Origin: CAVVAH01 sp963746175
Lineage (GTDB): Bacteria > Actinomycetota > Actinomycetes > JACCUZ01
Assembly (NCBI GenBank): GCA_963746175.1
Contig: CAVVAH010000001.1
Coordinates: forward strand, 248,001 to 312,000
Length of the DNA: 64,000 bases
Direction of reading: 5' to 3'
Shown here in pieces: positions 23,085 to 30,761 of this stretch (its first letter is position 1; every line of letters starts with the position of its first letter). The notes beneath the pieces were generated by a model, which was given only the letters and a program-made list of their open reading frames with translations, ran no database searches and was not told the DNA's origin. A program made the position numbers and the translations under genes.

Positions 23085-24116
23085 GTGACCGACTCCGACG
23101 ACCGCCGCGAGCGACCGGACGGCACCCGTGCCGGCGGGGCCTCGTCCCGCGGCGGCGCCCCGAGCGGTGGCGGCGGTCCGCGCGGGACCGGTGCCCCTCG
23201 TGGCGCGGGGCGCAGCGGGTCCGCGCGGCCCGACCGCGAGGGCCGGCGCGACGGGGGACGTGGCGGCCGGGGCGGAACCTCCCGCAGCCCCGGGGCTGCC
23301 AGCAGCCGGGGCGGCGCACCGGCCGGCCGCGGCGCGGCGCGCCCGAGCGGTGCCGGCGGCCGCCCGGAGCGACCGGACCGACCGGACCGTCCGGTCCGGC
23401 CGCGCAAGGTCGAGCCCCCCCTGCCCGAGGACGTGAGCGGCGCCGAGCTGGACCGCTCGGTGCGGGCCGAGCTGGGCTCGCTGGCGAGCATGAACGCCGA
23501 CGCCGTGGCCAAGCACCTGGTCATGGCCGGCCGGCTGCTCGACGAGGACCCCGAGGCGGCGTACGCCCACGCGGTGGCGGCCCGGGACCGGGCGGGGCGG
23601 ATCGGCGCGGTCCGGGAGGCCGCGGGCATCGCGGCCTACCTCACCGGCCGGTACGCCGAGGCGCTCGCCGAGCTGCGCGCGGCCCGCCGGATCTCCGGCG
23701 ACCAGAGCATGCTGCCGGTGATGGCCGACTGCGAGCGCGGCCTCGGCCGGCCGGAGAAAGCGCTCGCCATGGCCTCGTCGCCCGAGGTGCGGCAGCTGGA
23801 TGCCTCCGGTCGCGCCGAGATGCTCATCGTCGCGTCCGGCGCCCGTCGCGACCTGGGCCAGCCGGAGGCCGCGGCGCTGCTGCTCCAGGGGCCCGAGCTG
23901 TCCCCCGGCCGGCGCAAGGCGTGGTCGGCCCGGCTCTTCTACGCCTACGCCGAGGCGATGGTCGCGTCCGGGCGCACCGACGATGCCACCTCGTGGTTCG
24001 GGCACGCCGCCGACGCCGATGCGACGGGGGAGACCGACGCCGACGAGCGGCTCGCCGAGCTGCAGGGAGTCGGCCCGATGGTGCTGCACGACGAGGACGA
24101 CGCGACCGACGCCTGA
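23085..24116 (+). CDS. Arg/Gly-rich N-terminal tail plus TPR-like protein
   Basis: Protein of 343 residues. Residues 1 to about 110 are low-complexity, rich in Gly, Arg, Pro and Ser with SRGG- and GRGG-type units. This is followed by repeats of 'RPD' before 'RPRKVEPPLPEDVSG'. From about 120 to 330 the sequence is helical with TPR-like repeats ('DEDPEAAYAHAVAARDRAG', 'YLTGRYAEALAELRAAR'). Position after tyrS and rRNA matches the TPR protein Rv1691 of M. tuberculosis. GGGAGA lies seven bases before the GTG at 23085. Function unknown. A role in RNA or ribosome handling is only a guess from the RGG-like tail and location. Confidence 0.85.
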   Translation: MTDSDDRRERPDGTRAGGASSRGGAPSGGGGPRGTGAPRGAGRSGSARPDREGRRDGGRGGRGGTSRSPGAASSRGGAPAGRGAARPSGAGGRPERPDRPDRPVRPRKVEPPLPEDVSGAELDRSVRAELGSLASMNADAVAKHLVMAGRLLDEDPEAAYAHAVAARDRAGRIGAVREAAGIAAYLTGRYAEALAELRAARRISGDQSMLPVMADCERGLGRPEKALAMASSPEVRQLDASGRAEMLIVASGARRDLGQPEAAALLLQGPELSPGRRKAWSARLFYAYAEAMVASGRTDDATSWFGHAADADATGETDADERLAELQGVGPMVLHDEDDATDA

Positions 24117-24269
24117 GCCGCAGCCGCCCCGGCGCCGCGAACCGTCGTCCCCAGGTCGGACGGGAGCCGCGGCTGTCCACAGAAGCCGCGCCGGCCGACG
24201 ACCGAGCCCCGTGGCGGCGCCATCCTCGAGGGGCGGGCAGCGAAGCCCGCCCCGACCGAGGAGGGGCCC

Positions 24270-24638
24270 GTGGCCGTCCGCACCGCTACCACCGCAGCAC
24301 CGTCCGGGCACGTCAACGAGGTGCACCTGGTCGGCCGTCTCGCCGGCGAGCCTCGCCGGCGCGAGCTGCCGAGCGGCGACGTGCTGGTGTCCTTCCGCGT
24401 CGTCGTCTCGCGTGCTCCGGCTCGTCGGGGCGCGCGGACCGGCGCCCCGACGGTCGACACTCTCGACTGCGCCGCCTGGCGGGCCGACGTGCAGCGCAGC
24501 GTCGAGCGGGCCGCCGACGGCGACCTGGTCGAGCTGCACGGGAGCCTGCGCCGCAGGTTCTGGCGGGTCGCTGCCGGGGCGGCCAGTCGCAGCGAGGTGG
24601 AGGTGGTGCGGATGAAGCGTCTCCCGGCCGCCGGCTGA
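24270..24638 (+). CDS. Single-stranded DNA-binding protein paralogue (OB fold)
   Basis: 122-residue SSB-family protein. 'NEVHLVGRLAGEPRRRELPSG' and 'VDTLDCAAWRADVQRS' are the typical OB-fold strands, with 'GDLVELHGSLRRRFWR'. It lacks the acidic C-terminal tail that essential SSBs use to recruit repair proteins and ends in 'MKRLPAAG'. It is therefore more likely an accessory SSB than the replicative one. A strong GAGGAGGGG precedes the GTG. Confidence 0.82.
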   Translation: MAVRTATTAAPSGHVNEVHLVGRLAGEPRRRELPSGDVLVSFRVVVSRAPARRGARTGAPTVDTLDCAAWRADVQRSVERAADGDLVELHGSLRRRFWRVAAGAASRSEVEVVRMKRLPAAG

Positions 24639-24689
24639 CCGGAGGGCCGACTCCGCGGCTCCCCGGCGGGGCGGGCTTCCGGCGCGTCG

Positions 24690-26063
24690 TCAGTCGTCGA
24701 GGAGCCGGAGCACCAGACCGGTGCGCGGCTTCGGCCCGAACGACGTCGACTTGCGCGGCATCCGCTCGCCCTCGGCGGCCAGCGCGAGCACGTCCGAGAC
24801 GTCGACGGGGCGCAGCAGCACGGCGACTCCGTGCCGGCGCCGGGCGGCCCGCACGGCGGCACCGGCGTCGTGCAGGTACTCGATCCGGAGCCCGGCCGGA
24901 CCCGCCGGCGCTGCTGGCGACGCCGCTGCTGCAGGAAGCGTCGTGTCGTCGGGCACCCCCCAGAGCCGTTCCAGCACGAGCGCGTGCAGGACGCTGGCGT
25001 CCAGGGACCGCCACCGGGGCGGTCGCTCGGGGGGCAGCGCCGCCTCGACGGCGGCCGGGTCCGGCTCCTCGACCAGCCGGTAGGTCGTCCCGTCGGTCAC
25101 GACGAAGGGGTGGGCGCCGGCGGCCGCGGTCAGCGTGGTGACGGCGTCGTCCAGCGTGTCGCCGGCCGGGCGCACCCGGAAGACGGGTGCGAGCAGCCGC
25201 AGCGCCTCGTCGAGGGGCAGGTCCGGCACCACGCGGTGGATGGCGGCGACCCGCAGCGGCGAGGTGCGTGAGTCCACGAGCATCGCGAGGCCACGGTCCC
25301 ACGGCCCGTCGCCCCGGCCGGCGGCGCGGCGCTCGTCCTGCAGCCGCCGGTAGGTCGCCCAGCGGTGGTGGCCGTCGGCGATGAGGGCCTGCCGGGGCGC
25401 CAGGTCGCGCTGCACGCGGCCGATGAGGTCCGGGTCGGTGACGGCCCAGATCCGCTGGCCGAGGCCGTCCTCGCTGACGGTGGACAGCGTCGGGGGACCG
25501 GCGACCACGTCCGCGATGACGGTCGCGGTGTCGCCGCCGCCGTCGTAGACGAGCAGGATCGGCTCGAGGTTGGCGCCGGTGGCCCGCATCAGCTCGAGCC
25601 GGTCGGCCACCGGCCCGGGCATCACGTCCTCGTGCGGGAGCACCACCTTCTCGGCCGGGTCCCGCAGCTCGACCGCGGCGAGCAGCCCGCGCTGGAGGAC
25701 GCCGCGACCGGCCTGCTCGTAGACGTACAGCGCCGGCGCGTCGTCGCGCGCGAGGACGCCGTCCGCGCGCCAGCGCGCGAGCAGGTCGGCTGCGTGCGCG
25801 TACCGTCCGGCACCGACCTGGTCGGCTCCGGCCCGGGGGTCGCGTGGCAGGATCAGCCGGACCACGTTGTGCGGGTCCAGCTCCTCCAGGTGGGTGGCGT
25901 CGTCGGGGTCGATGACGTCGTACGGCGGGCTGGTGACCGCGGCGAGGTCGCTCACCCGGTCGGCGACGTAGCGGACCCCGCGGAAGGGCTCCACCACGAG
26001 CCCGCCGGCCCCGGTGCCGGACCGGGCGACGGGCGCCGCGGCGTCGTCGGGGGCGGTGGGCAC
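24690..26063 (-). CDS. DUF1015 family protein
   Basis: 457 residues. The N terminus 'PFRGVRYVADRV' with 'SPPYDVIDPD' and the conserved 'LIADGHHRWATYRRL' are the DUF1015 signatures. The family is widespread and related by annotation to putative HTH-containing or kinase-like proteins, but no activity is established. The GTG at 26063 follows a TAGCAT hexamer (complement of 26071-26076) by seven bases, pointing to a leaderless mRNA. It is divergent from the TPR gene at 26106. Confidence 0.88.
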   Translation of the reverse strand: MPTAPDDAAAPVARSGTGAGGLVVEPFRGVRYVADRVSDLAAVTSPPYDVIDPDDATHLEELDPHNVVRLILPRDPRAGADQVGAGRYAHAADLLARWRADGVLARDDAPALYVYEQAGRGVLQRGLLAAVELRDPAEKVVLPHEDVMPGPVADRLELMRATGANLEPILLVYDGGGDTATVIADVVAGPPTLSTVSEDGLGQRIWAVTDPDLIGRVQRDLAPRQALIADGHHRWATYRRLQDERRAAGRGDGPWDRGLAMLVDSRTSPLRVAAIHRVVPDLPLDEALRLLAPVFRVRPAGDTLDDAVTTLTAAAGAHPFVVTDGTTYRLVEEPDPAAVEAALPPERPPRWRSLDASVLHALVLERLWGVPDDTTLPAAAASPAAPAGPAGLRIEYLHDAGAAVRAARRRHGVAVLLRPVDVSDVLALAAEGERMPRKSTSFGPKPRTGLVLRLLDD

Positions 26064-26105
26064 GGCGAGGATGCTACGGGCGGTCGACGACGGAGGACGG
26101 CGCGG

Positions 26106-26603
26106 GTGACGGACGAGGGTGCGGTCGGTGCAGGCGGCGGCGCCGACGGAAGGGGCCTGCCGGCCGGGGAGGTCTACGACTGGTACGTCCGGGGCCGGAC
26201 GCTGCTCGACAGCGGCAACCCGGAGGCGGCAGCCGAGCTGCTGTCGCACGCGCGGGAGCACGAGCCCGAGTCCGCCAGCGTCCTCGAGACGCTGGCCCGG
26301 GCGCTGTTCGACGCCCACCGGTACGCCGAGGCCGAGGCCCGTTTCACCGAGCTGGTGGAGACCAGCCCGGACGACGACTACGCCCGGTTCGGCCTCGGTC
26401 TGACCCGGCTGCGGCTCGGCGACCTGGGCGGCGCCGTGCAGCAGCTCGCGATGGCCGCCACCATGCGACCGGCCCGGGCCGACTACCAGCAGGCCCTGCG
26501 TGAGGCGCGGGCCACCGTGCGGGCCCGGGCCGAGGCCGGGCTGGACGTCGACCGGGTCGCGCCGGACGAGCTCGCGGACCGACGCCCCGACGAGGGCCCG
26601 TGA
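26106..26603 (+). CDS. Tetratricopeptide-repeat protein
   Basis: 165 residues with about three TPR units: 'VYDWYVRGRTLLDSGNPEAA', 'SASVLETLARALFDAHRYAE' and 'DDDYARFGLGLTRLRLGDLG'. The tail is charged. Such proteins act as protein-protein adaptors. No partner can be named. GTG start with GGAGG nine or so bases upstream. The stop overlaps the HAD gene start by four bases. Confidence 0.85.
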   Translation: MTDEGAVGAGGGADGRGLPAGEVYDWYVRGRTLLDSGNPEAAAELLSHAREHEPESASVLETLARALFDAHRYAEAEARFTELVETSPDDDYARFGLGLTRLRLGDLGGAVQQLAMAATMRPARADYQQALREARATVRARAEAGLDVDRVAPDELADRRPDEGP

Positions 26604-27634
26604 CCCGCCCGCTCGTGGACGGCAGCGACCAACCGCTCGCCGCCGTGCACGACGTCGCGCTCCTCGACCTGGACGGCGTCCTCTACGTCGGGCCGGACGC
26701 GGTGCCCGGCGCGCCGGAGGCCGTGGCCGCCGCAGCGGCCGCCGGGCTGCGGCCGGCGTACGTGACGAACAACGCGGCCCGCACCCCGGAGACCGTGGCC
26801 GAGCACCTGCGTGCGCTCGGCGTGCCTGCTGACGCGACGGACGTCGTGACCTCGGCGCAGGCGGCGGCCAGGCTGGTCGCCGAGCGGGTCCCGGCCGGCT
26901 CCGCGGTCCTGGTCGTCGGCGGTGAGGGGCTCGTCGCGGCCCTGACCGAGCGGGGGCTCCGACCGGTGGCCGAGATGGCTGAGGGCGTGGCGGCTGTCGT
27001 GCAGGGCTTCGCCCCGGACGTCGGCTGGCGGCTGCTCGCCGAGGGCACCTACGCGGTGGCCGCCGGTCTGCCCTGGGTCGCGAGCAACCTCGACGCGACC
27101 GTGCCGACGGCCAAGGGGACGGCGCCGGGCAACGGCGCACTGGTCGGCGTGGTTGCCGACGCGGCCGGGCGGCGTCCGGACGCCGTCGCGGGCAAGCCGG
27201 AGACCCCGCTGCACCGGGAGTCGGTCGAGCGGACCGGCGCCGAGCGGCCGATCGTCGTCGGCGACCGGCTGGACACCGACATCGAGGGCGCCAACCGGGC
27301 CGGGACGCCGAGCCTGCTCGTGCTCACGGGCGTGTGCCGCCCGGCCGACCTGCTCCGCGCGGCCGCCGGGCTGCGCCCGACGTACGTCGCGACCGACCTG
27401 CGTAGCGGGCTGCTCGAGCCGCACCCGGCCGTGCACGGCGTGGACGGCGGCTGGCAGTGCGGCGAGGTCAGGGTGCGGGTCGACGGCACCGACGTGACCG
27501 TCGACGGCCCGACCGGCGACGACGGTGGGCGGATGGACGCCCTGCGCGCGCTCTGCGTCGCGTGGTGGGCGGCCGAGGCCGCCGACGCGGACGACGACGC
27601 GATCAGGACGGCGGTCGCGGCTGCGGGCTGGTGA
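26600..27634 (+). CDS. HAD-IIA family sugar phosphatase (NagD-like)
   Basis: 344 residues. Motif I is 'LLDLDGVLYVG' with the two catalytic aspartates, motif II 'AYVTNNAART', the lysine in 'VAGKPETPLH' and motif IV 'VVGDRLDTDIEGAN'. The C2-type cap lies between. It is the counterpart of Rv1692, a glycerol-phosphate phosphatase in mycobacteria, but the substrate here is inferred only by position and family. About 60 extra C-terminal residues follow the HAD core. Confidence 0.9.
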   Translation: MTRPLVDGSDQPLAAVHDVALLDLDGVLYVGPDAVPGAPEAVAAAAAAGLRPAYVTNNAARTPETVAEHLRALGVPADATDVVTSAQAAARLVAERVPAGSAVLVVGGEGLVAALTERGLRPVAEMAEGVAAVVQGFAPDVGWRLLAEGTYAVAAGLPWVASNLDATVPTAKGTAPGNGALVGVVADAAGRRPDAVAGKPETPLHRESVERTGAERPIVVGDRLDTDIEGANRAGTPSLLVLTGVCRPADLLRAAAGLRPTYVATDLRSGLLEPHPAVHGVDGGWQCGEVRVRVDGTDVTVDGPTGDDGGRMDALRALCVAWWAAEAADADDDAIRTAVAAAGW

Positions 27635-27636
27635 GG

Positions 27637-27975
27637 TCAGAGCATCGAGCGGAGCTTGAGCAGGTCACGCACGCCGGCCTCGACCTTGACCCGGCCGCCG
27701 AGCCAGGCGCGGCCGAAGTCGAGCCCGCCGTCGGTGAGCGCCACCAGGTCGTCACTCGTCGCCGTCAGGCGGATCTGCGCCCTGGGTGCGTCGTCGGTCG
27801 TGATCCCCACGATGTGCCCGCCCTCGAGCCGGCCGTGGAACGTGGTGTCGAGGTCCGGGACGTGGCAGCTCAGAGTCCGGTCGAACTCCACCTGCTTCCG
27901 GTCCTCGTCGTCGACCCCGGAGAGCCGGTCGGAGAGGCGTTCGAGTGCAGTCCGGCACTGCTCGAGCGTCGCCAT
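27637..27975 (-). CDS. SCP2-like sterol/lipid-carrier domain protein
   Basis: 112 residues. 'ATLEQCRTALERLSDRL' then 'SCHVPDLDTTFHGRLEGG' and 'QIRLTATSDDLVALTDG' with 'AWLGGRVKVEAGVRDLLKL' at the end are typical of the small SCP2 fold found beside tlyA in actinobacteria. The fold binds lipids. The ligand is unknown. The ATG is preceded by AGGAGG with a ten-base gap on the minus strand. The start sits behind one arm of a mirrored divergent promoter pair. Confidence 0.78.
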   Translation of the reverse strand: MATLEQCRTALERLSDRLSGVDDEDRKQVEFDRTLSCHVPDLDTTFHGRLEGGHIVGITTDDAPRAQIRLTATSDDLVALTDGGLDFGRAWLGGRVKVEAGVRDLLKLRSML

Positions 27976-28028
27976 GGCGGAAGGGCCTCCTGGTCTGTCG
28001 GGTCCGTGCGTCCGCAAGCGTCGGTCGG

Positions 28029-28069
28029 GACGCTACCGCAGCGTTCGCGGCGGCCTGCCGGGTAGCGTC
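28029..28069. promoter_or_regulatory. Mirrored divergent promoters
   Basis: GACGCTACC (28029-28037) and GGTAGCGTC (28061-28069) form a perfect 9+9 inverted repeat. Each arm contains TAGCGT in the right orientation to be the -10 of the gene it faces: the SCP2-like gene on the minus strand and the lysine-rich-tail gene at 28121. Confidence 0.5.
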
Positions 28070-28120
28070 TGCGACGAGACCGCCCTTACCCACGGCGGCG
28101 GACGACGAGACGGAGACGCC

Positions 28121-28600
28121 ATGGTGCTCGACGGGCTGCGCGGCTACCTGCAGCTGGCCACCGGACTCACCGACGTGACCCGGGAGCGGGCCCGCGCCGC
28201 GGCCAGGTCGGTGGTGACGCAGGGCGGCGCGGGAGTCGAGGCGGTCGTCCCGGGCCAGGTGAAGTCGCAGGTGTCCGCCCTCACCGACGACCTCCTCGCG
28301 GCGAGCAAGGCCAACCGGGACCTGCTCCTCCATCTGGTGCGCGGTGAGGTCGAGCGGTCCGTCGCGCGCCTCGGCCTGGTGTCCAAGGCCGACCTGGACG
28401 CCGAGCGCCGCCGTGCCGACCGCCTCGAGGCGAAGGTCCGGGAGCTGGAGACCACGGTCCCGCCGGCGAAGAGGTCGGCCGCGAAGTCCACCGCGAAGAA
28501 GTCCACGGCGAAGAAGTCCACGGCCAGGAAGTCGGCCACCACGAAGGCGGCGGCGAGGAAGACGACGTCGGCGACGCCGAACACGGGGAGCGGCGCGTGA
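28121..28600 (+). CDS. Helical protein with histone H1-like lysine/alanine tail
   Basis: 159 residues. Residues 1 to about 110 are helical and coiled-coil-like ('KANRDLLLHLVRGEVERSVA', 'RRRADRLEAKVRELE'), resembling phasin or PhaF-type and poly-granule-associated proteins. From about 115 the tail reads KRSAAKSTAKKSTAKKST and continues with KS, KT and AAR units, as in histone H1-like and PhaF tails that bind DNA. Start ATG with GGAGA upstream. It overlaps the next gene by four bases. Function unknown. DNA binding by the tail is inference. Confidence 0.8.
   Translation: MVLDGLRGYLQLATGLTDVTRERARAAARSVVTQGGAGVEAVVPGQVKSQVSALTDDLLAASKANRDLLLHLVRGEVERSVARLGLVSKADLDAERRRADRLEAKVRELETTVPPAKRSAAKSTAKKSTAKKSTARKSATTKAAARKTTSATPNTGSGA
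28493..28537 (+). repeat. 15-base tandem repeat coding the lysine-rich tail
   Basis: Two identical units GCGAAGAAGTCCACG (28493-28507, 28508-28522) followed by a degenerate third (28523-28537). The unit encodes AKKST, so tail length can change by slippage without losing frame. Confidence 0.75.
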
Positions 28601-28962
28601 CCGAGCACTCCGACGGCCCGGTGCCGTCCGACCAGCCGGTGGAGCAGGACGACGAGCGGCACCGCGAGCCGGACGCGCGGGAGGGCGACCTCGGCGAGGG
28701 GTACGGCGAGCCCAGCGACCAGCCCGACCTCCAGCACGACGACGAGCTGGTGGCGTCCGAGGTCGAGGAGCACCGGCCGGACGGCGCGGACCCGCGGGTG
28801 GCGGCTGCGGTCGCCCGGCTCGACGAGCTGGGCGACACCCCGCCGGCCGAGCACGTCGAGGTCTACGAGGACGTGCACCGGGTGCTGCAGGACGCCCTGG
28901 CCGACGCCGCCCGGCCCCAGGAGGCGGCTGAGCAGGAACGACCGGGTGGCCCGCAGCAGTGA
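28597..28962 (+). CDS. Acidic hypothetical protein
   Basis: 121 residues, very rich in Asp, Glu, Gln and Pro. The first 65 residues look disordered. 'DPRVAAAVARLDELGDTPPAEHVEVYEDVHRVLQDALAD' is a short conserved helical segment, and the equivalent small protein (Rv1693 position) precedes tlyA in mycobacteria. The acidic protein directly follows the strongly basic tail of the previous gene, and the two genes overlap by four bases. No function known. Confidence 0.75.
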   Translation: MTEHSDGPVPSDQPVEQDDERHREPDAREGDLGEGYGEPSDQPDLQHDDELVASEVEEHRPDGADPRVAAAVARLDELGDTPPAEHVEVYEDVHRVLQDALADAARPQEAAEQERPGGPQQ

Positions 28963-28982
28963 CCCGATGAGCCGGTGACCCG

Positions 28983-29789
28983 ATGACCCGACGCGCGCGG
29001 TTGGATGCCGAGCTGGTGCGGCGCGGCCTGGCGCGGTCCCGCGAGCAGGCGGCCGAGCTGGTCGCGGCCGGCCAGGTCCGGGTCCCCGGGCGGACCGCGG
29101 TGAAGGCGGCCACCCAGGTCGCGCCCGGCGACCCGATCGTGGTCGACGAGCCGGCAGGCGAGACGTTCGTCTCGCGCGGCGGTCACAAGCTGGTCGGCGC
29201 ACTGGACGCGTTCGCCGCACGCGGGCTCGACGTCGACGGCCGTCGCGTCCTCGACGCCGGCGCCTCGACGGGCGGTTTCACCGACGTGCTGCTCCGGCGG
29301 GGTGCCCGCGAGGTCGTCTGCGTCGACGTCGGGTACGGCCAGCTGGCGTGGTCGCTGCAGACCGACGACCGGGTCCGGGTGCTGGACCGGACCAACGTGC
29401 GCGAGCTGACCCTCGACACGGTCGGCGAGCCGGTCGACCTGGTCGTCGCCGACCTCTCCTTCATCTCCTTGCGCCTGGCGCTGCCCGCGCTCGCGGCCGT
29501 GACGACCCCCGACGCCGACCTGGTGCCGATGGTCAAGCCGCAGTTCGAGGTCGGCCGCGAGGCGCTCGGCGCCGGTGGTGTCGTCCGCGAGCCCGGCCGG
29601 CGCGCCGACGCCGTCGAGGCGGTCGCGGTCTTCGCGTACCAGGAGCTCGGCCTGGGCGTCGCCGGCGTGGTCGCCAGCCCGCTGCCCGGACCGGCGGGCA
29701 ACGTCGAGTACTTCCTCTGGCTGCGCCGCGGCGCAGCACCGCTCGACCGCCCCACGCTCGACGCCGCCGTCGCGGCGGGTCCGGCGTGA
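28983..29789 (+). CDS. tlyA: TlyA family rRNA (cytidine-2'-O)-methyltransferase
   Basis: 268 residues. An N-terminal S4 RNA-binding domain (about 5-65, 'RLDAELVRRGLARSREQA') joins a FtsJ-like methyltransferase with motif I 'VLDAGASTGGFTDVLL'. In mycobacteria TlyA methylates 16S C1409 and 23S C1920, which makes ribosomes sensitive to capreomycin. The stop overlaps the nadK GTG. Confidence 0.95.
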   Translation: MTRRARLDAELVRRGLARSREQAAELVAAGQVRVPGRTAVKAATQVAPGDPIVVDEPAGETFVSRGGHKLVGALDAFAARGLDVDGRRVLDAGASTGGFTDVLLRRGAREVVCVDVGYGQLAWSLQTDDRVRVLDRTNVRELTLDTVGEPVDLVVADLSFISLRLALPALAAVTTPDADLVPMVKPQFEVGREALGAGGVVREPGRRADAVEAVAVFAYQELGLGVAGVVASPLPGPAGNVEYFLWLRRGAAPLDRPTLDAAVAAGPA

Positions 29790-30751
29790 GCGCCGCCGAG
29801 GGGCGCACGGTCCTGCTCGTCGGGCACACCGGCCGGGCCGAGGCGGTCCTGTCCATCCGGGACGCCGCCGAGCGGTTCGCGGCTGCCGGGGTCGCCGTCC
29901 GGGTGCTCGCCGACGAGGCCCCCGACCTGGGGCTCGACGGTGTCACCGTCGTCGAGCACGCACCGAGCGCCGCCGACGGCTGCGAGCTGGTCGTCGTCTT
30001 CGGCGGCGACGGCACCCTGCTGCGCTCGGCCGAGCTCGCGCGCCCGTCCGGGACGCCGCTCCTCGGCGTCAACCTCGGCCACGTGGGGTTCCTGGCCGAG
30101 GCCGAGCGGGACGCCCTCGAGGCCACCGTCGACAAGGTCGTCGCCCGGCGCTACGACGTCGAGGAGCGGCTCACCATCGACGTCACCGTCACGACGAACG
30201 GCACCGTCGTCCACCGCGGCTGGGCGCTCAACGAGGCGTCCGTCGAGAAGGCCAGCCGGGAGCGGATGCTCGAGCTCGTCGCGGAGATCGACGGTCGTCC
30301 CCTGTCGCGCTGGGGCTGCGACGGGGTGGTGATGGCCACCCCGACCGGCTCGACGGCGTACGCCTTCTCGGCCGGCGGACCCGTCGTCTGGCCGGAGGTC
30401 GAGGCACTGCTGCTCGTGCCGATCAGCGCGCACGCGCTGTTCGCCCGGCCGCTGGTCGTCTCGCCGGACTCCGTCCTCGCCCTCGAGGTCCTCACGACCG
30501 GGCAGGGGTCCGGCGTCCTGTGGTGCGACGGCCGTCGCACGGTCGACCTGCCACCCGGCGCCCGTATCGAGGCCCGCCGGGGAGAGCGGCCGGTACGCCT
30601 GGCGCGGCTGCACTCGGCGCCGTTCACCGACCGGCTGGTGGCGAAGTTCGACCTCCCGGTGCTCGGCTGGCGCGGCCGCCAGCACGACGGTTCCGAAGGC
30701 GGTGCGGAGGAGCAGGCGCGGGAACCCGGTTCCGCCCCACCCCGCGCGTAG
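29786..30751 (+). CDS. nadK: NAD kinase
   Basis: Makes NADP from NAD with ATP or polyphosphate. 321 residues. The GGDGT motif is in 'VVFGGDGTLLRSAE', the second motif is 'ALNEASVEKA', and 'ATPTGSTAYAFSAGGP' is the NAD-binding loop. The final 25 residues are unconserved and Gly/Glu-rich. GTG overlaps the tlyA stop. The TAG stop forms part of the presumed recN -10 hexamer. Confidence 0.96.
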   Translation: MSAAEGRTVLLVGHTGRAEAVLSIRDAAERFAAAGVAVRVLADEAPDLGLDGVTVVEHAPSAADGCELVVVFGGDGTLLRSAELARPSGTPLLGVNLGHVGFLAEAERDALEATVDKVVARRYDVEERLTIDVTVTTNGTVVHRGWALNEASVEKASRERMLELVAEIDGRPLSRWGCDGVVMATPTGSTAYAFSAGGPVVWPEVEALLLVPISAHALFARPLVVSPDSVLALEVLTTGQGSGVLWCDGRRTVDLPPGARIEARRGERPVRLARLHSAPFTDRLVAKFDLPVLGWRGRQHDGSEGGAEEQAREPGSAPPRA

Positions 30752-30761
30752 GCTCGCCGCC

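Noticed and set aside
25365..26105. Plus-strand extension of the TPR protein upstream of 26106
   Set aside because: It would be antisense to the DUF1015 gene and is rich in Arg, Gly and Val without TPR character.
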